Source: Pyrinomonadaceae bacterium (GTDB lineage Bacteria; Acidobacteriota; Blastocatellia; Pyrinomonadales; Pyrinomonadaceae). Taken from it: DNA of 64,000 nt. The notes under the pieces were generated by a model that was not told where the DNA came from, ran no database searches, and was given only the letters and a program-made list of their open reading frames with translations. Positions 19,127 to 29,083 of the stretch are shown one piece after another. The position numbers and the translations under genes are program-made. The stretch covers positions 124,001 to 188,000 of the forward strand of contig JAJTWY010000004.1 in assembly GCA_021463165.1 (NCBI GenBank), written 5' to 3'. Position 1 is the first letter of the stretch. Each line of letters opens with the position of its first letter.

Positions 19127-21292
19127 TCATTTCTTATTTACCGGAAATCCCCGCTTGATCATCAATGCATCGACATTTGGATCGCGCCCTCGGAAATTCC
19201 TGTAAGCCTGAGCGGGATCGATGGTGTTGCCAACCGAAAAGATCTCTTTTCTCAGCCTAGCGCCAACCTTTTTGTCATACGGGCCACCGGCTTCGGTGAA
19301 AGCACCGTATGCATCGGCGGTCAGAACATCAGACCACAAATAGCTGTAATATCCGGCCGAATAGCCGTCGCTTGCGAACACGTGTGCGAACTGCGGTGTG
19401 CGGTGACGCATAACCAGTTCCTTGGGCATGCCGAGGGCCGCAAGCGTGTCTTTTTCAAATTTGTCGGGGTCGATAGCTGCACCGCCGGCGAGGTGGAGTT
19501 TCATATCGACGAGGGCACTGGAAAGATACTCGGTCGTCGCGAATCCCTGATTAAAAGTGCCCGATCTTTTGATCTTTTCGACCAGCTCGGCAGGGATCGG
19601 CTTGCCGGTTTGGTAATGAAGTGCAAATCTGCTCAATACCTCAGGCGTCGCCACCCAATGTTCGAGGATCTGCGAAGGGAATTCGACGTAATCCCGGGCG
19701 ACATTCGTGCCCGAAAGGCTCGGATACGTCACGTTCGAGGACAATCCGTGCAGCGCATGGCCAAACTCGTGAAACATCGTCACCGCATCGTCCCAAGAGA
19801 TGAGCACGGGCTCACCCGGTTTACCTTTCACGAAATTTGAGTTGTTCGAGACGATCGTCGTCACATTGCCGTCGATCCGGTGCTGCGGCCGGTAATCGTT
19901 CATCCACGCCCCCGAACGCTTCCCGTCGCGAGCGTAGGGGTCGAAATACCATAACCCTACGTGCTTGCCCGAGGTCTTGTCCTTCACCTCATAGACCGTA
20001 ACGTCGGGATGAAATACAGGAATGCCCGTGGTCGGCGAGAACGAAAAGTTGAATAGCTCGCCCGCCATCCAAAACATCGCGTCGCGGATCTTGTCGAGTT
20101 GTAGGTATTTCGAGACCTCATTCTGGTCCAGGTCGTAACGGTCCTTCCGCACCTTTTCCATATAGAACCGGTAGTCCCATGGCTCGATCTTGATATTCGT
20201 ACCTTCCTTGTCCGCGAGCGCCTGCATATCGGCTACTTCTTCCTTGACGCGAGCGACGGCGGCGGGCCAAACGCCTTCCATCAATTTCATTGCATTTTCG
20301 GGCGTCTTGGCCATCGCATTTTCGAGTCGCCAATGAGCGTGCGTCTTGTGGCCGAGGAGTTGGGCCCGTTCGAACCGTAGTTTCAGGATCTCGGGAATAA
20401 CCGTATTGTTGTCGCGTGCGTCGCCGTTGTCTCCACGGTTGATGAACATCTTCCACGCCTTTTCGCGGAGGTCGCGGCGGGTCGCGTATGTCAGGAAAGG
20501 ATCGACCGACGAACGCGTATTTCTGATGATCCATTTACCAGACAGGCCTTTTGACGCGGCGGCTGAGGCGGCCGCATCCTTGTAGGCCTGCGGCATGCCG
20601 GCGAGGTCGGCTTCCGAATCGAGCGTCATAAAGACCTGTCCTTCGTCTCCAAGAAGGTTCTGGCTGAATTTGGTGAAAAGGCCGGCCAGCGTCTGATTTA
20701 TCTCTGATAGCCGAGCCTTCTTTGCGGCATCGAGCTTGGCCCCCGCACGGACAAAATTGGTGTAGTAGAGCCATGCGAGACGGTGACGTTCGCCACCGGA
20801 TCGTCGGTTCCGATCTTCGGCTTTATAGACGGCCTCGATGCGCTTGAAGAGCTTCTCGTTTTGCGTGATCTTGTCATAATGCCCGGCGAGTTTTGGGTCC
20901 ATTTCGGACTCGACCTTGCTGAACTCGGCGGTATTCATATTCGACCCCCAAATGCCATAGATCGTACTGACGCGGTTCAGCATCTGGCCGGACTTCTCGA
21001 GCGCGACGATCGTATTCTCGAACGTCGGCCGGGCCGCTTGGTTTGCGATGGCTTCAACTTCTCGAAGGTTCTCTTCCATCGCGGCCTCAAGGGCAGCCTT
21101 GAAGTCATCTACCCTTACCTTGTCAAACGCCGGAACGCCGCCAAATGGCCCGCTCCACTTCTCCGTCAGCGGGTTAACGGCAACACCGGCCGCCGCACCG
21201 CTTTCTGCCACTTCTGTCGTCATAAAAATAAAACCGGCGGCCACCGCCGCGATCATAGCGATATGCCGGATGCTGAATATTTTCTTGCTCAT
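19127..21292 (-). CDS. secreted M3-family peptidyl-dipeptidase (Dcp-like)
   Basis: A 721-residue zinc metallopeptidase of family M3. The zinc site is HEFGHALHGLSS, with the third ligand Glu downstream (DYVEFPSQILEHW). Flanking M3 motifs such as FDPYARDGKRSGAWM and GFATTEYLSSALVDM are clear. The N-terminus has a signal-peptide-like hydrophobic stretch (about residues 10-30), which suggests a periplasmic location like Dcp rather than the cytosolic oligopeptidase A. Likely role: release of dipeptides from the C-termini of small peptides. Confidence 0.92.
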   Translation of the reverse strand: MSKKIFSIRHIAMIAAVAAGFIFMTTEVAESGAAAGVAVNPLTEKWSGPFGGVPAFDKVRVDDFKAALEAAMEENLREVEAIANQAARPTFENTIVALEKSGQMLNRVSTIYGIWGSNMNTAEFSKVESEMDPKLAGHYDKITQNEKLFKRIEAVYKAEDRNRRSGGERHRLAWLYYTNFVRAGAKLDAAKKARLSEINQTLAGLFTKFSQNLLGDEGQVFMTLDSEADLAGMPQAYKDAAASAAASKGLSGKWIIRNTRSSVDPFLTYATRRDLREKAWKMFINRGDNGDARDNNTVIPEILKLRFERAQLLGHKTHAHWRLENAMAKTPENAMKLMEGVWPAAVARVKEEVADMQALADKEGTNIKIEPWDYRFYMEKVRKDRYDLDQNEVSKYLQLDKIRDAMFWMAGELFNFSFSPTTGIPVFHPDVTVYEVKDKTSGKHVGLWYFDPYARDGKRSGAWMNDYRPQHRIDGNVTTIVSNNSNFVKGKPGEPVLISWDDAVTMFHEFGHALHGLSSNVTYPSLSGTNVARDYVEFPSQILEHWVATPEVLSRFALHYQTGKPIPAELVEKIKRSGTFNQGFATTEYLSSALVDMKLHLAGGAAIDPDKFEKDTLAALGMPKELVMRHRTPQFAHVFASDGYSAGYYSYLWSDVLTADAYGAFTEAGGPYDKKVGARLRKEIFSVGNTIDPAQAYRNFRGRDPNVDALMIKRGFPVNKK

Positions 21293-21452
21293 TTCGGGAT
21301 CTCCAGAGAAACAACCTTTATCGAATATAACGCCCGATAGCGAGCCGCTACCAACGGCCCTTGTTTTGAAGGGAACCGGGCTGGCGAGGTTGCAGCCGAA
21401 CTATTTTGCGAAAGCCGCGTGTTCGGAAGCTGATCCGCAGATCAGGCGAGGC

Positions 21453-21998
21453 CTATTTAACGGTAACAACTTTCAAATTCACGACCTGTCTGACCCATCG
21501 GCCCGCGCGCTTTTCTTCCGGGTTGACGATCTGCCAGTATCTGGCTTGCTCAGGAAGCGGCTGGCCGTCTCGTTTGTCGGCGAGAATGACGACATTGTCG
21601 GTGAACTCGGGGTCGAGTTCGATCAGCGCATAAACGACACTGTATTTGTCCGCCGCTTCGGCCACGAGGTAGGACCGCAGCCTCTTGCCCTTCGCGGCTT
21701 CGCTGAAATCAACGCCGCTCAGCTTCAACACCTCGGCAAGTTTTACACCCTCGAAAACGGTCTCTTTGCCGTGGTCATTCACTTTTACCGAGAGCCGTGG
21801 GAGTTTTGCAATGGCCTCGGGCTTTAGCGTAGTGACCTTGCCGGGCTCGGCCTCGATCCGCAGGTCCTTCTGCTGATTCACCGGTCCGGCTGTGTGTTCA
21901 TGTTTTTCAGGGGCTTGGGCCCGCGAGGATGCCGCGAGAGCGGCTCCAAGCGTCAACGTCATAAGGCCCGTTCTTGCAAAGGCGGCAATTACTCTCAT
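21453..21998 (-). CDS. secreted protein resembling a molybdopterin-oxidoreductase domain
   Basis: A 181-residue protein with a signal peptide (about residues 1-26, ending in SSRAQA). The rest resembles a small oxidoreductase molybdopterin-binding-type domain: LKPEAIAKLPRLSVKV, FEGVKLAEVLKLSGVDF and KYSVVYALIELDPEF follow the pattern of such domains that lack the full cofactor site. No Cys ligand typical of sulfite oxidase is present, so enzymatic activity is doubtful. The start ATG at 21998 is preferred to an in-frame TTG two codons upstream. A stand-alone binding role is possible. Confidence 0.6.
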   Translation of the reverse strand: MRVIAAFARTGLMTLTLGAALAASSRAQAPEKHEHTAGPVNQQKDLRIEAEPGKVTTLKPEAIAKLPRLSVKVNDHGKETVFEGVKLAEVLKLSGVDFSEAAKGKRLRSYLVAEAADKYSVVYALIELDPEFTDNVVILADKRDGQPLPEQARYWQIVNPEEKRAGRWVRQVVNLKVVTVK

Positions 21999-22156
21999 AA
22001 CCAAATTTTACCAATCAGCGAAGCCCCTGGCCAAAGTGCCCCGGTTCAAAATAGGCTAACCCTTCCGTGACAGAGAAAACGCACACCGCGTGGCAAACGC
22101 TGATCGCTGAGGGCTCGACTGTCATTGCTTGGCAATTCTTGGTAATTCCTTTCTTC

Positions 22157-22293
22157 GAATTGCCACTAGCTTTAGCTAGTGGACAACATTCTGCAAATTG
22201 ATCCGGGCTTTAGCCCAATGCCGCTGACAATGCTTTTGGCTAAAGCCCCAATTTTTTCTATCTTCTGTCCACTAGCTAAAGCTAAGTGGCAAT
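22157..22293. repeat. REP/BIME-like nested palindromic element
   Basis: Four palindromic units lie in 137 bases: a 9-bp stem CCACTAGCT/AGCTAGTGG (22163-22182), GGGCTTTAGCCC (22205-22216), GGCTAAAGCC (22238-22247) and CCACTAGCTAAAGC ending TAAGTGG (22269-22289). The outer two are inverted copies of each other with extended flanks (GAATTGCC on the left, GGCAATTC on the right), and the inner two are likewise inverted, so the whole element is symmetric. The core GCTTTAGC/GCTAAAGC resembles REP sequences mobilised by Y1 (RAYT) transposases; no such gene is present here. The 10-mer TTCTTCGAAT occurs just left (22151-22160) and again right (22306-22315). Confidence 0.75.
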
Positions 22294-22656
22294 TCATCTC
22301 AGAGCTTCTTCGAATGAAAAACAAATATGCACCCATTCGGCATCGGGCCACCTGCGAGTAGTTGCACAGATAAAAGACTCGACAAACGATGCAACAATAT
22401 GCTAAGATCGCACGGCCATTTGTTTTTTGAAATATGAAGCGGCGAGCCTGTCTTACAATGTCGTACGCATTTTTAAAAATATTGTGAAAAAGCGTACAAA
22501 AGAGCTATGTAAACTGTTGATAACGCAGAGGTTAGGGCGTCCCACGAGGATGGCGGTACAGTGGTGGGACACCCGGGACAGCAAGTTGGCGACGCGTGTC
22601 GTAAGTCCCATAGGATCAATGAGATAGCCAAAGAGGTGCTTTCATGTGTCCCGGCG

Positions 22657-22687
22657 AAAAAAGAGGCTGCCCGCGTTGGACAGCCTC
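22657..22687 (-). terminator. intrinsic terminator of the metalloprotease gene
   Basis: On the minus strand GAGGCTGTCC and GGGCAGCCTC form a stem with a 5-base loop, followed by TTTTTT (22662-22657). It lies 31 bases beyond the stop codon of the minus-strand gene. Confidence 0.85.
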
Positions 22688-22718
22688 GAGTTGGGGGGTA
22701 GTTTCACACGGGGAGAAA

Positions 22719-25334
22719 CTATGGGTTGATCACATAATCCGGCCAGCATGATGTCGGATTGTAATAGAGATCCAGGAACCGCAGAGCCTCATCGTTGAAC
22801 GAAGCTGCCGCCGGCCGGCTGGCCGCGTTGGGGTTCAGGATATTCCCGATCTGGTCGCGGACGGATTCGAGGTGGGCACGCGTGGCGCGGTCACCTGCAC
22901 GAGCCGCTGCCGTCCCGGCTGCCGCGCTGAGTGCGCGGAGTTCGGCACGATAGAAGGCACGCTCGTCACCGCTGGTCACAAAAAGGGCGCTGAGCCCTGC
23001 CGGAGCTCCCTGAGGGGCGGCCGGCGGAGGAGCATTCAGTTTGTTATTGGCGATGTCGAGATAGGCACGCTGCAGATTGCGACGGTACGCATCGATCGTG
23101 ACCTTCGGTGCAGTAAGCTCGGTCCAGACGCCTTTGCGGACATCGGCAAGGAAATCCGCAGGATCGTATGCCGCCGCACCGTCCAGGGACGATTGCTCGA
23201 CCAGGCGGGCGAAGCGCGAACTAGAGAGCAGGTTATTGAGAATGCTGTTCTGCGCGTTGCGTATGCGGTTAAGGGCACCGATCGGTTCGATCTTACGCAA
23301 GATGTCCTTATCGATCTGCCAGGTCGGCGAGACGAAGGCATTAGCGTTAAGGAATGCGACGGCCTCAGTTTGCCGGGCTTTCGGTATCAGGTTGAAGCGG
23401 GCCCCGCTCTGGCCGATGTGCTTCTGCTGCGAGTTGTATCCGCCGACGATCTGCGCGACGTGATTCATTTCGAGCGTCCACTGGCCGATCAGGCGTCCGT
23501 AGAGTTCGTTGAGGTCGCTATAAGGATCGCCTTTCTGCGTAGTTGCCGCCGAAGGAAGGATCTTTATGATCCGCTGCAGGTTCTTCTGGCCCATGGTCGT
23601 CGACTTCACGGCGTCGGCATCGCCAACAGCCTCGGTCAATTCACCCGGGTCGCTGCCTGCGCTGCCGCTGGTCGAGAAGCGGAGCCACGGTTTATCGTCC
23701 TGCTGTCGGGCCCATTCGTCGAGCGTCGATCTCTCGGCGTCCGATGTTCTCGCACCCGGAATGGGTTTGTAGCCCCACATCGCGGCGAATTCATCGTAGG
23801 GGCCGATACCGGGAATGAGATCCGCCAGAGCGATGCCATCTTCCGGTTGGGCGACGTAGTTAAAGCGGGAATAGTCCATCAGCGTGGGGGTGTGGCCCAT
23901 TGTTTTGACCCACTCTTTGTCGCGGACCTTCTCCTGGGGATACATCGAACTGGCCTTCATGTTGTGCTGGAATCCGAGCGTATGCCCGACCTCGTGAGCA
24001 ACGACGTATTCGACGAGTTGGCCCATCAGGTCCTGCGGCATCGGCAGTTTGTGGACGCGCGAATCAAGCGCTCCCGCCTGCAGGAAGTACCACGAACGCT
24101 GGAGATTCATGATGTTGTGATGCATCTGAATGTCGGTTTCGAGGATCTCTCCCGTTCGTGGGTCATTGATGTGCGGGCCTGAGGCGTTCTCGACGGTCGA
24201 CGGCAGCCAGCGAATTACGGAGTACCGAGCGTCTTCGGCATCCCAATCTGGGTCTTCGGACTTCGAGGGCTGCATTTTTGCGATCACAGCGTTGCTGAAG
24301 CCCGCCGCGAGAAAGGCTTTTTGCCAGCTTTCGACACCGCGTTTGGTGAAGGGAACCAGCCAGGCCGGAGTTGCCCGGTCGATATAATAGACGATCGGCT
24401 TGACCGGATCGGAAACTGCGGCGTTCGGGTCCTTTTTCTCGAGGCGCCAGCGGGTAATGAATGTGCGTGTCTGAGCACGATGCTCCGGACGGCCAAAATC
24501 CATGTTCGAGACCGTGAAATAGCCGACACGGTCATCGAAAAGGCGCGGCATCATAGGATTTTCGGGCAGTTTCACCAGACTATGATGGAGCACGACCGTA
24601 GCACTGCCCGGGGGCATACCCTGTTGCTGTGCACCGCCTCCACCGGCACCACCGGCGCCTGCTGGGGCAGCCTGCCGCGTGTAGGTCATCGACGATCGAG
24701 CCTCGATATTGGTCGGGAAGGCCGAGATCTTTTCGATATATGAGCGACTTGGGTCCAACGCCGTCGCACTGAGTCGCTGACGGGCGCTGAACTCAAAAAC
24801 ATCGGTGTTGAACAGCCGCGTGACCTCGATCACGGCCGCCTCATTCGGGCCCCAGGCGGCTACGTTGAACGCCATGATGATCGAATCGTTGTTGGCGTTC
24901 TCTACGGCCTCGGCGATCGGAAGGTTCTTGTCGGCGACTATTGAGAAGTTGACGTTGCGAAGGAATATCCGGTTCCCATTCCTCTCCCAACGCACAACGC
25001 GACGGCCGAGGGCCTGTCCGCCGTGGCCGACGCCGATGGTCGTCTTGGCGATCTGTGAGACCCAGAGGAAGTCCTTGTCGAGTTCGGCCTTCGGGATCTC
25101 GTAGTAGTACTTGTCCTTGATCTGGTGGACCTTAAAGATGCCGTCTCTTGTCTTGGCATCCTTGGTGATAACTCGATCATAGGGCTGAGGATCGGTGCTG
25201 GGCGTGCCCGCTGGGCGAGCACCGCCCGGACCGGCACCTGTTGGCGGAGGATCGGGCGGATCCTGCGCCATTGTCAACAGTGCCGGTGCGCCAAGGAAAA
25301 GGCTGACCAGCACAACTCGTAACAAGGTTCTCAT
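22719..25334 (-). CDS. secreted zinc-dependent metalloprotease (DUF5117/DUF4953 type)
   Basis: An 871-residue protein with a signal peptide (residues 1-23, ending in TMAQ) and a Pro-rich N-terminal segment. The metzincin-type zinc motif [12 protein letters not shown] is near residue 450, followed by MDYSRFNY (a Met-turn-like MDY). The family combines N-terminal DUF5118/DUF5117 regions with this zinc domain; such proteins occur in Bacteroidetes and Acidobacteria and are poorly characterised. It has its own terminator. Long open frames on the opposite strand are by-products of its codon bias. Confidence 0.85.
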   Translation of the reverse strand: MRTLLRVVLVSLFLGAPALLTMAQDPPDPPPTGAGPGGARPAGTPSTDPQPYDRVITKDAKTRDGIFKVHQIKDKYYYEIPKAELDKDFLWVSQIAKTTIGVGHGGQALGRRVVRWERNGNRIFLRNVNFSIVADKNLPIAEAVENANNDSIIMAFNVAAWGPNEAAVIEVTRLFNTDVFEFSARQRLSATALDPSRSYIEKISAFPTNIEARSSMTYTRQAAPAGAGGAGGGGAQQQGMPPGSATVVLHHSLVKLPENPMMPRLFDDRVGYFTVSNMDFGRPEHRAQTRTFITRWRLEKKDPNAAVSDPVKPIVYYIDRATPAWLVPFTKRGVESWQKAFLAAGFSNAVIAKMQPSKSEDPDWDAEDARYSVIRWLPSTVENASGPHINDPRTGEILETDIQMHHNIMNLQRSWYFLQAGALDSRVHKLPMPQDLMGQLVEYVVAHEVGHTLGFQHNMKASSMYPQEKVRDKEWVKTMGHTPTLMDYSRFNYVAQPEDGIALADLIPGIGPYDEFAAMWGYKPIPGARTSDAERSTLDEWARQQDDKPWLRFSTSGSAGSDPGELTEAVGDADAVKSTTMGQKNLQRIIKILPSAATTQKGDPYSDLNELYGRLIGQWTLEMNHVAQIVGGYNSQQKHIGQSGARFNLIPKARQTEAVAFLNANAFVSPTWQIDKDILRKIEPIGALNRIRNAQNSILNNLLSSSRFARLVEQSSLDGAAAYDPADFLADVRKGVWTELTAPKVTIDAYRRNLQRAYLDIANNKLNAPPPAAPQGAPAGLSALFVTSGDERAFYRAELRALSAAAGTAAARAGDRATRAHLESVRDQIGNILNPNAASRPAAASFNDEALRFLDLYYNPTSCWPDYVINP

Positions 25335-25538
25335 GGGTAAATCTCCTGATTGTTATGTTCGAAAAGTATTTAACACAGTCCGCTCGATCCCAAAATGGAA
25401 CGACCGCGAGGATCGTCCGACTCGGTACACCCGATCAGAATGTGTTTTCGTTTGTGAAGCGAAAGATGATTATGCAACGAATTGCTCCGTTACTCAACCG
25501 CCTGCGGGATGCTGGACGTGAAAATATGGGATCGATCG

Positions 25539-25566
25539 AAAAAAAGAGCAGGCGCAAAGCCTGCTG
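25539..25566 (-). terminator. terminator downstream of tRNA-Arg
   Basis: On the minus strand AGCAGGC (25565-25559) pairs with GCCTGCT (25553-25547) and is followed by a run of T (25545-25539). It sits 16 bases past the CCA end of the tRNA. Confidence 0.8.
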
Positions 25567-25581
25567 CGTCGAAGAAAGGTC

Positions 25582-25658
25582 TGGTACACCCGGCATGATT
25601 CGAACATGCGACCCCTTGATTCGTAGTCAAGTACTCTATCCAGCTGAGCTACGGGTGC
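25582..25658 (-). tRNA. tRNA-Arg (anticodon ACG)
   Basis: A 77-base cloverleaf on the minus strand. The acceptor stem is GCACCCG paired with CGGGTGT (one wobble), the D arm contains AGCTCAGCTGGATAGAG, the anticodon stem is CTTGA/TCAAG with loop CTACGAA, and the T arm contains GTTCGAATC. CCA is encoded. Anticodon ACG (A34 probably deaminated to inosine) reads CGU, CGC and CGA. It has a terminator and a plausible promoter, so it is an independent unit. Confidence 0.96.
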
Positions 25659-25674
25659 ACAAAGGCGAACGTAT

Positions 25675-25704
25675 AGACTACAAACGTATCGACGGGGTTG
25701 TCAA
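25675..25704 (-). promoter_or_regulatory. promoter of tRNA-Arg
   Basis: Minus-strand TTGACA (25704-25699), an 18-base spacer and TAGTCT (25680-25675), about 10 to 15 bases before the tRNA 5' end. The -35 box is perfect; the -10 is a partial match. Confidence 0.45.
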
Positions 25705-25729
25705 GCTGTTTGCTGAAGCATTCAACGAC

Positions 25730-26719
25730 CTATCTTGCGAAGTAGCCCTGCCGGGTTCTCGAGATCAACTCAGGATTTTTGACGTCGATCTTGATGGCTC
25801 GCCACTTGCCGTCACGTTTGTCATTTGTCGATTGATACTCGATCGTGTAGAGCGTGCGCAGGTCGGCGGCCACCTGTGCATACAGGCGGCCCATTTCCTC
25901 AAGACGGTTGATAGTGCTGAGTGTGCCGCCGGTTCGATCGGCAACGATCTGGAGACGCGAACGTGCGGCCTTGAACATGGCTATCTGGCGAGGTGTTGGG
26001 TCCGCAAGTCGTGCAGGATCTCCAGTAGGCAGTGCGAGCGGATAGATCGTCACACCCTGAGCATCCGACCGGTTGAGGACGCGGTTCAAGGTTTCGCTGG
26101 TCTCGGGCTTAATAGCGGTAGGCACTTGCTCGTCCGAAAATCGCTCGAGCAAAGTTCGGTCCTTGTCCCTAAGTTCGCTGTCAACCCCGTCGGTAAGCAC
26201 GATGATCGCCTTTCGGCGGCTTTTTTCTTTCGACAGCTTTTCGAGCGCGAGGTCGAGAGCCTTGTACAACTGCGTCTTTCCCCTGCCATTTGCTACGTTG
26301 ATCGAGTTCGCTATTGTTCCACGATCGGTGGTGAAATCGTTGCGGAGATTGACCTTATCGTAGAACTCGATCACCGCGACACGATCATCCGGCGAAAGCG
26401 CGTCGATAAACCGGAAGGCCGACTGTTTGATCACCTGGCGAAAACCGAGGGTCGATCCGCTCATGTCCAAAATGATCACAACGCTGAACGGGGTCGTGCT
26501 CGGTTCGAGTCTGCTAATTTCCTGTTTGATACCGTCCTCGAAGACCTCAAAGTTCGAGCGGTTGAGGTTCGTGATCGGGCGACCCTTTGTGTCGACCACG
26601 CCAACATTAAGGCGAACAAGCGACGAATCAACGCGGATCGGGTCGTCGTCCTGACCAAAGACGAAAGCCGAACAAAGGGCAAGGAACAGCAGCAGCCTTA
26701 TTGGAGTCGGGATCGCCAT
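25730..26719 (-). CDS. VWFA-related domain secreted protein (acidobacterial type)
   Basis: A 329-residue protein with a signal peptide (MAIPTPIRLLLFLALC to VFGQ). It begins with the VWFA-related family pattern VDSSLVRLNVGVVDTKGR and NFEVFEDG, then the von Willebrand A domain with MIDAS motif DMSGS and the later VLTDGVDS. This secreted family is very abundant in Acidobacteriota; its function is unknown, probably metal-dependent adhesion or protein binding. The start at 26719 is preferred because it begins the signal peptide; an in-frame ATG at 26767 adds an unrelated extension. Confidence 0.9.
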   Translation of the reverse strand: MAIPTPIRLLLFLALCSAFVFGQDDDPIRVDSSLVRLNVGVVDTKGRPITNLNRSNFEVFEDGIKQEISRLEPSTTPFSVVIILDMSGSTLGFRQVIKQSAFRFIDALSPDDRVAVIEFYDKVNLRNDFTTDRGTIANSINVANGRGKTQLYKALDLALEKLSKEKSRRKAIIVLTDGVDSELRDKDRTLLERFSDEQVPTAIKPETSETLNRVLNRSDAQGVTIYPLALPTGDPARLADPTPRQIAMFKAARSRLQIVADRTGGTLSTINRLEEMGRLYAQVAADLRTLYTIEYQSTNDKRDGKWRAIKIDVKNPELISRTRQGYFAR

Positions 26720-26886
26720 ACACAAAATGTTAGCAATTTGACGCCTGTTGGCGAAGGGCGGTTGCATCGAACGAGTCCTAGAACTCTTAACAGATTTGAT
26801 TATATGGTTTATAATTTTCTATTCAGCAGTCGGTATGTGCGAACGTCGAGAGTGGCCTCATTAATTGAGCTCTAAATGGTGACCTG

Positions 26887-27426
26887 ATGCTTTTTCGCCC
26901 GAAGTTTTGTGCTAATTGCGGGGTGAAGATCGAGCGGCCCGAGTGGTATCCTTGGACGAGCCGGAGATTTTGCACGGTTTGCGAAGTCGAGTACAAGGGG
27001 CACGAGGTTCTTCCTAAGATCGGGGCGAGCCTGCTAGCAGTCTTTGGGGTATTCGGCATTTGGAGCATGATAAACCGTCCCGTCCCGGAATTACGAGCTT
27101 TTCGGGGTGAGCCCCAGCCCTCGACACATTTTGCCAGTCTCAGGCCGACCCCCGAGACAAAAGCAGTGGTTTCGCCAAGTCCGGAGGCTGCCGTACAACC
27201 CGTACGAACCGAACTTTCATCAACATTTGGGCGAAACAGTGTTCACGCGAAGCCAAAGGCCGAGAACGACCAGCAGGTTAGCTTCTGTGGGGCCGAGACC
27301 AAAAAGGGAACGCCCTGCACCAGACGCGTGAAAGGGAATACACGTTGCTTTCAGCACGTGGGAATGCCGGCCATGAATGTTCCCGAGCGAAGCGGAACCA
27401 GGGCCCAGATCGAACCGAAGAAATGA
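26887..27426 (+). CDS. zinc-ribbon membrane protein of unknown function
   Basis: A 179-residue protein I do not recognise as a named family. The N-terminus carries a zinc-ribbon-like pair (CANCGVKI and CTVCEVEY), followed by one membrane helix (about 46-61). The middle is Pro/Ser-rich and variable. The C-terminus has a second Cys/His cluster, CGAETKKGTPCTRRV then CFQHVG, a CGAxTxxGxPCxR pattern that suggests another small metal-binding or nucleic-acid-like knuckle. Its stop overlaps the start of the Ser/Thr kinase gene by 4 bases (ATGA), so it is probably co-translated with the kinase. Confidence 0.75.
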   Translation: MLFRPKFCANCGVKIERPEWYPWTSRRFCTVCEVEYKGHEVLPKIGASLLAVFGVFGIWSMINRPVPELRAFRGEPQPSTHFASLRPTPETKAVVSPSPEAAVQPVRTELSSTFGRNSVHAKPKAENDQQVSFCGAETKKGTPCTRRVKGNTRCFQHVGMPAMNVPERSGTRAQIEPKK

Positions 27427-29072
27427 AACCACTCAATCCGAATTCAATGATCCAGGGCCGTTACCTCATCGTTCAACCGATAGGTAAGGGGGGCATGGGC
27501 GAAGTTTATCTTGCGGTCGATCAACGCCTGGGCAGTGCGGTGGCGCTGAAACGGACCTTTTTCAGCGACGACAACGCGCTCGGTTCGGCGTTCGAGCGAG
27601 AGGCCCGGATCTTGGCCCGGCTGCGCCATCCGGTGCTTCCGAAGGTGATCGACCATTTTTCCGAGAATGGCGACCAGTTCCTGGTGATGGAGCACATCTC
27701 GGGGGACGATATTGCAAAGCGGCTAGAAGCCGCTAATAAGCCGTTCCCGGTGAGTTGGGTGATGTTCTGGTCCGACCAGATGCTTGACGCACTCTCGTAC
27801 CTGCATTCGCACGAGCCGCCGATCGTGCACCGTGACATCAAGCCCCAGAATCTCAAGCTTACCGATGACAATCATATTGTTCTCCTGGATTTTGGCCTTT
27901 CGAAGGATTTCGACACAAGATCGAGCGGGTTGAATTCAGCGAGTGTCGCGGGATACTCACCTCATTTCGCCTCGATGGAGCAGATCCGGGGAACGGGAAC
28001 CGATGCCCGGAGCGATCTTTATTCACTGGCGGCGACCTTGTATCAGATGCTGACGAACACGGTTCCGCCGGATGCCCTGACGCGGGCAGATGCTTTGCTC
28101 GGTGGCAAGGTAGATCCGATAAGGCCGCCGCATGAGTTCAACTCAGAGATTTTGCCTGAAATTTCGGAGGTCATTCTAAAGGCGGTATCGATCAGACAGG
28201 AAGAACGGTTTCCGACTGCGATCGATATGCAAAAGGCCCTTCGCCGGGCGTTCGGAAAAGAGAAGTCTGCACCGGTCACGAGTGAGAAGCCTGCCGGGGC
28301 ACTTGCGGAAGCACCGCAGATGCAACCTGACCTGCCGGGCGAGCCTACGGCCGCGAAGGATGCGCCGGAAATGGAGACCAAGATGCGGATCGATACTCCT
28401 ATTCCCCTCGACGCGACCCTGCAGATGCCGAGTCCGCGCATTCCGGAAGTTAAAGCTTCAGAGCAGAGGACCGAAGTTTTTCAGGTTACCCAGCCGGGTG
28501 CGCCAACGGCGGACACACGGCCCGGGATCTCGATGATCGGGGGCCAGTCCGATCCGGAGCCTGAGCCTGAGCCTGAGCCGGAAGTGCCAACCGCTCCTCT
28601 CGTCGCGGCCACCGCCGTTGCAGCAGTTCCAGTCCAAGCGGCTCGGCGAACGGCTTCGTCGTCGCCGCAGAACAAGAAGTCGAAGGCAGGGTTGATCGTC
28701 GGCGTGCTGGTAGGGCTTTTTGTCTTGCTTGGAATTGGCGGGGTCTCGTTTTGGTACCTGATGACGCGAAATGATCCGGGAAAAGTTGCGGGGCCCACTC
28801 CTGCTCCGGCAAATGTTGCGACTCCAGAACCAACTCCGGTTTTGTCCGTAGCAAATACGAAGACGGATACTAATTCTAATGCGGTGGCGACGACGGACGG
28901 CCCCGTAAATTCTTCGAATACACATTCAAACACGGCGACTTCCGACCAACCGGGAAGGCCGACCACTCCGGTAGCGACCAAATCGACCCCCGCCAAAAGC
29001 CAACCAACGCCGGGCTCGAAAAATACGCCGAAACCAAAAGGGAAGGACGACCGCACGGTGATCCTTCAATAG
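27423..29072 (+). CDS. membrane Ser/Thr protein kinase (PknB-like catalytic domain)
   Basis: A 549-residue Hanks-type kinase. Catalytic motifs: P-loop GKGGMGEVYLA (21-31), Lys 43 in ALKRTF, catalytic loop HRDIKPQNL, and DFGLSK. After the kinase domain (to about 280) comes a Pro/Glu/Ala-rich linker with an EPEPEPEPE run, one membrane helix (about 423-445) and a Thr/Pro/Asn-rich extracytoplasmic tail without PASTA repeats. The start at 27423 overlaps the preceding gene and puts the P-loop at the usual distance; an in-frame ATG at 27345 lies inside that gene. Substrates could include the FHA proteins encoded elsewhere in the window. Confidence 0.93.
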   Translation: MKPLNPNSMIQGRYLIVQPIGKGGMGEVYLAVDQRLGSAVALKRTFFSDDNALGSAFEREARILARLRHPVLPKVIDHFSENGDQFLVMEHISGDDIAKRLEAANKPFPVSWVMFWSDQMLDALSYLHSHEPPIVHRDIKPQNLKLTDDNHIVLLDFGLSKDFDTRSSGLNSASVAGYSPHFASMEQIRGTGTDARSDLYSLAATLYQMLTNTVPPDALTRADALLGGKVDPIRPPHEFNSEILPEISEVILKAVSIRQEERFPTAIDMQKALRRAFGKEKSAPVTSEKPAGALAEAPQMQPDLPGEPTAAKDAPEMETKMRIDTPIPLDATLQMPSPRIPEVKASEQRTEVFQVTQPGAPTADTRPGISMIGGQSDPEPEPEPEPEVPTAPLVAATAVAAVPVQAARRTASSSPQNKKSKAGLIVGVLVGLFVLLGIGGVSFWYLMTRNDPGKVAGPTPAPANVATPEPTPVLSVANTKTDTNSNAVATTDGPVNSSNTHSNTATSDQPGRPTTPVATKSTPAKSQPTPGSKNTPKPKGKDDRTVILQ

Positions 29073-29083
29073 TTATTTTCAGT

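Larger units (their letters stand above)
22005..22718. other. 714-base intergenic region without a supported gene
   Basis: It contains the nested palindromic element (22157-22293) and, near its right end, the terminator of the metalloprotease gene (22657-22687). The stretch 22330-22650 is AT-richer than its surroundings in part and has short open frames on both strands that I do not recognise; I see no start with a ribosome site and do not call a gene. Confidence 0.6.

Noticed and set aside
22330..22650. small gene in the AT-richer intergenic stretch
   Set aside because: Short frames only, no convincing start or family pattern.
22872..24182. 436-codon open frame on the plus strand
   Set aside because: It is antisense to the metalloprotease gene, whose zinc motif and signal peptide are clear; the frame is a product of codon bias.
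25355..26875. 506-codon open frame on the plus strand
   Set aside because: It runs antisense through tRNA-Arg and the VWFA gene and has no domain pattern; the minus-strand genes have a signal peptide, MIDAS motif and cloverleaf.
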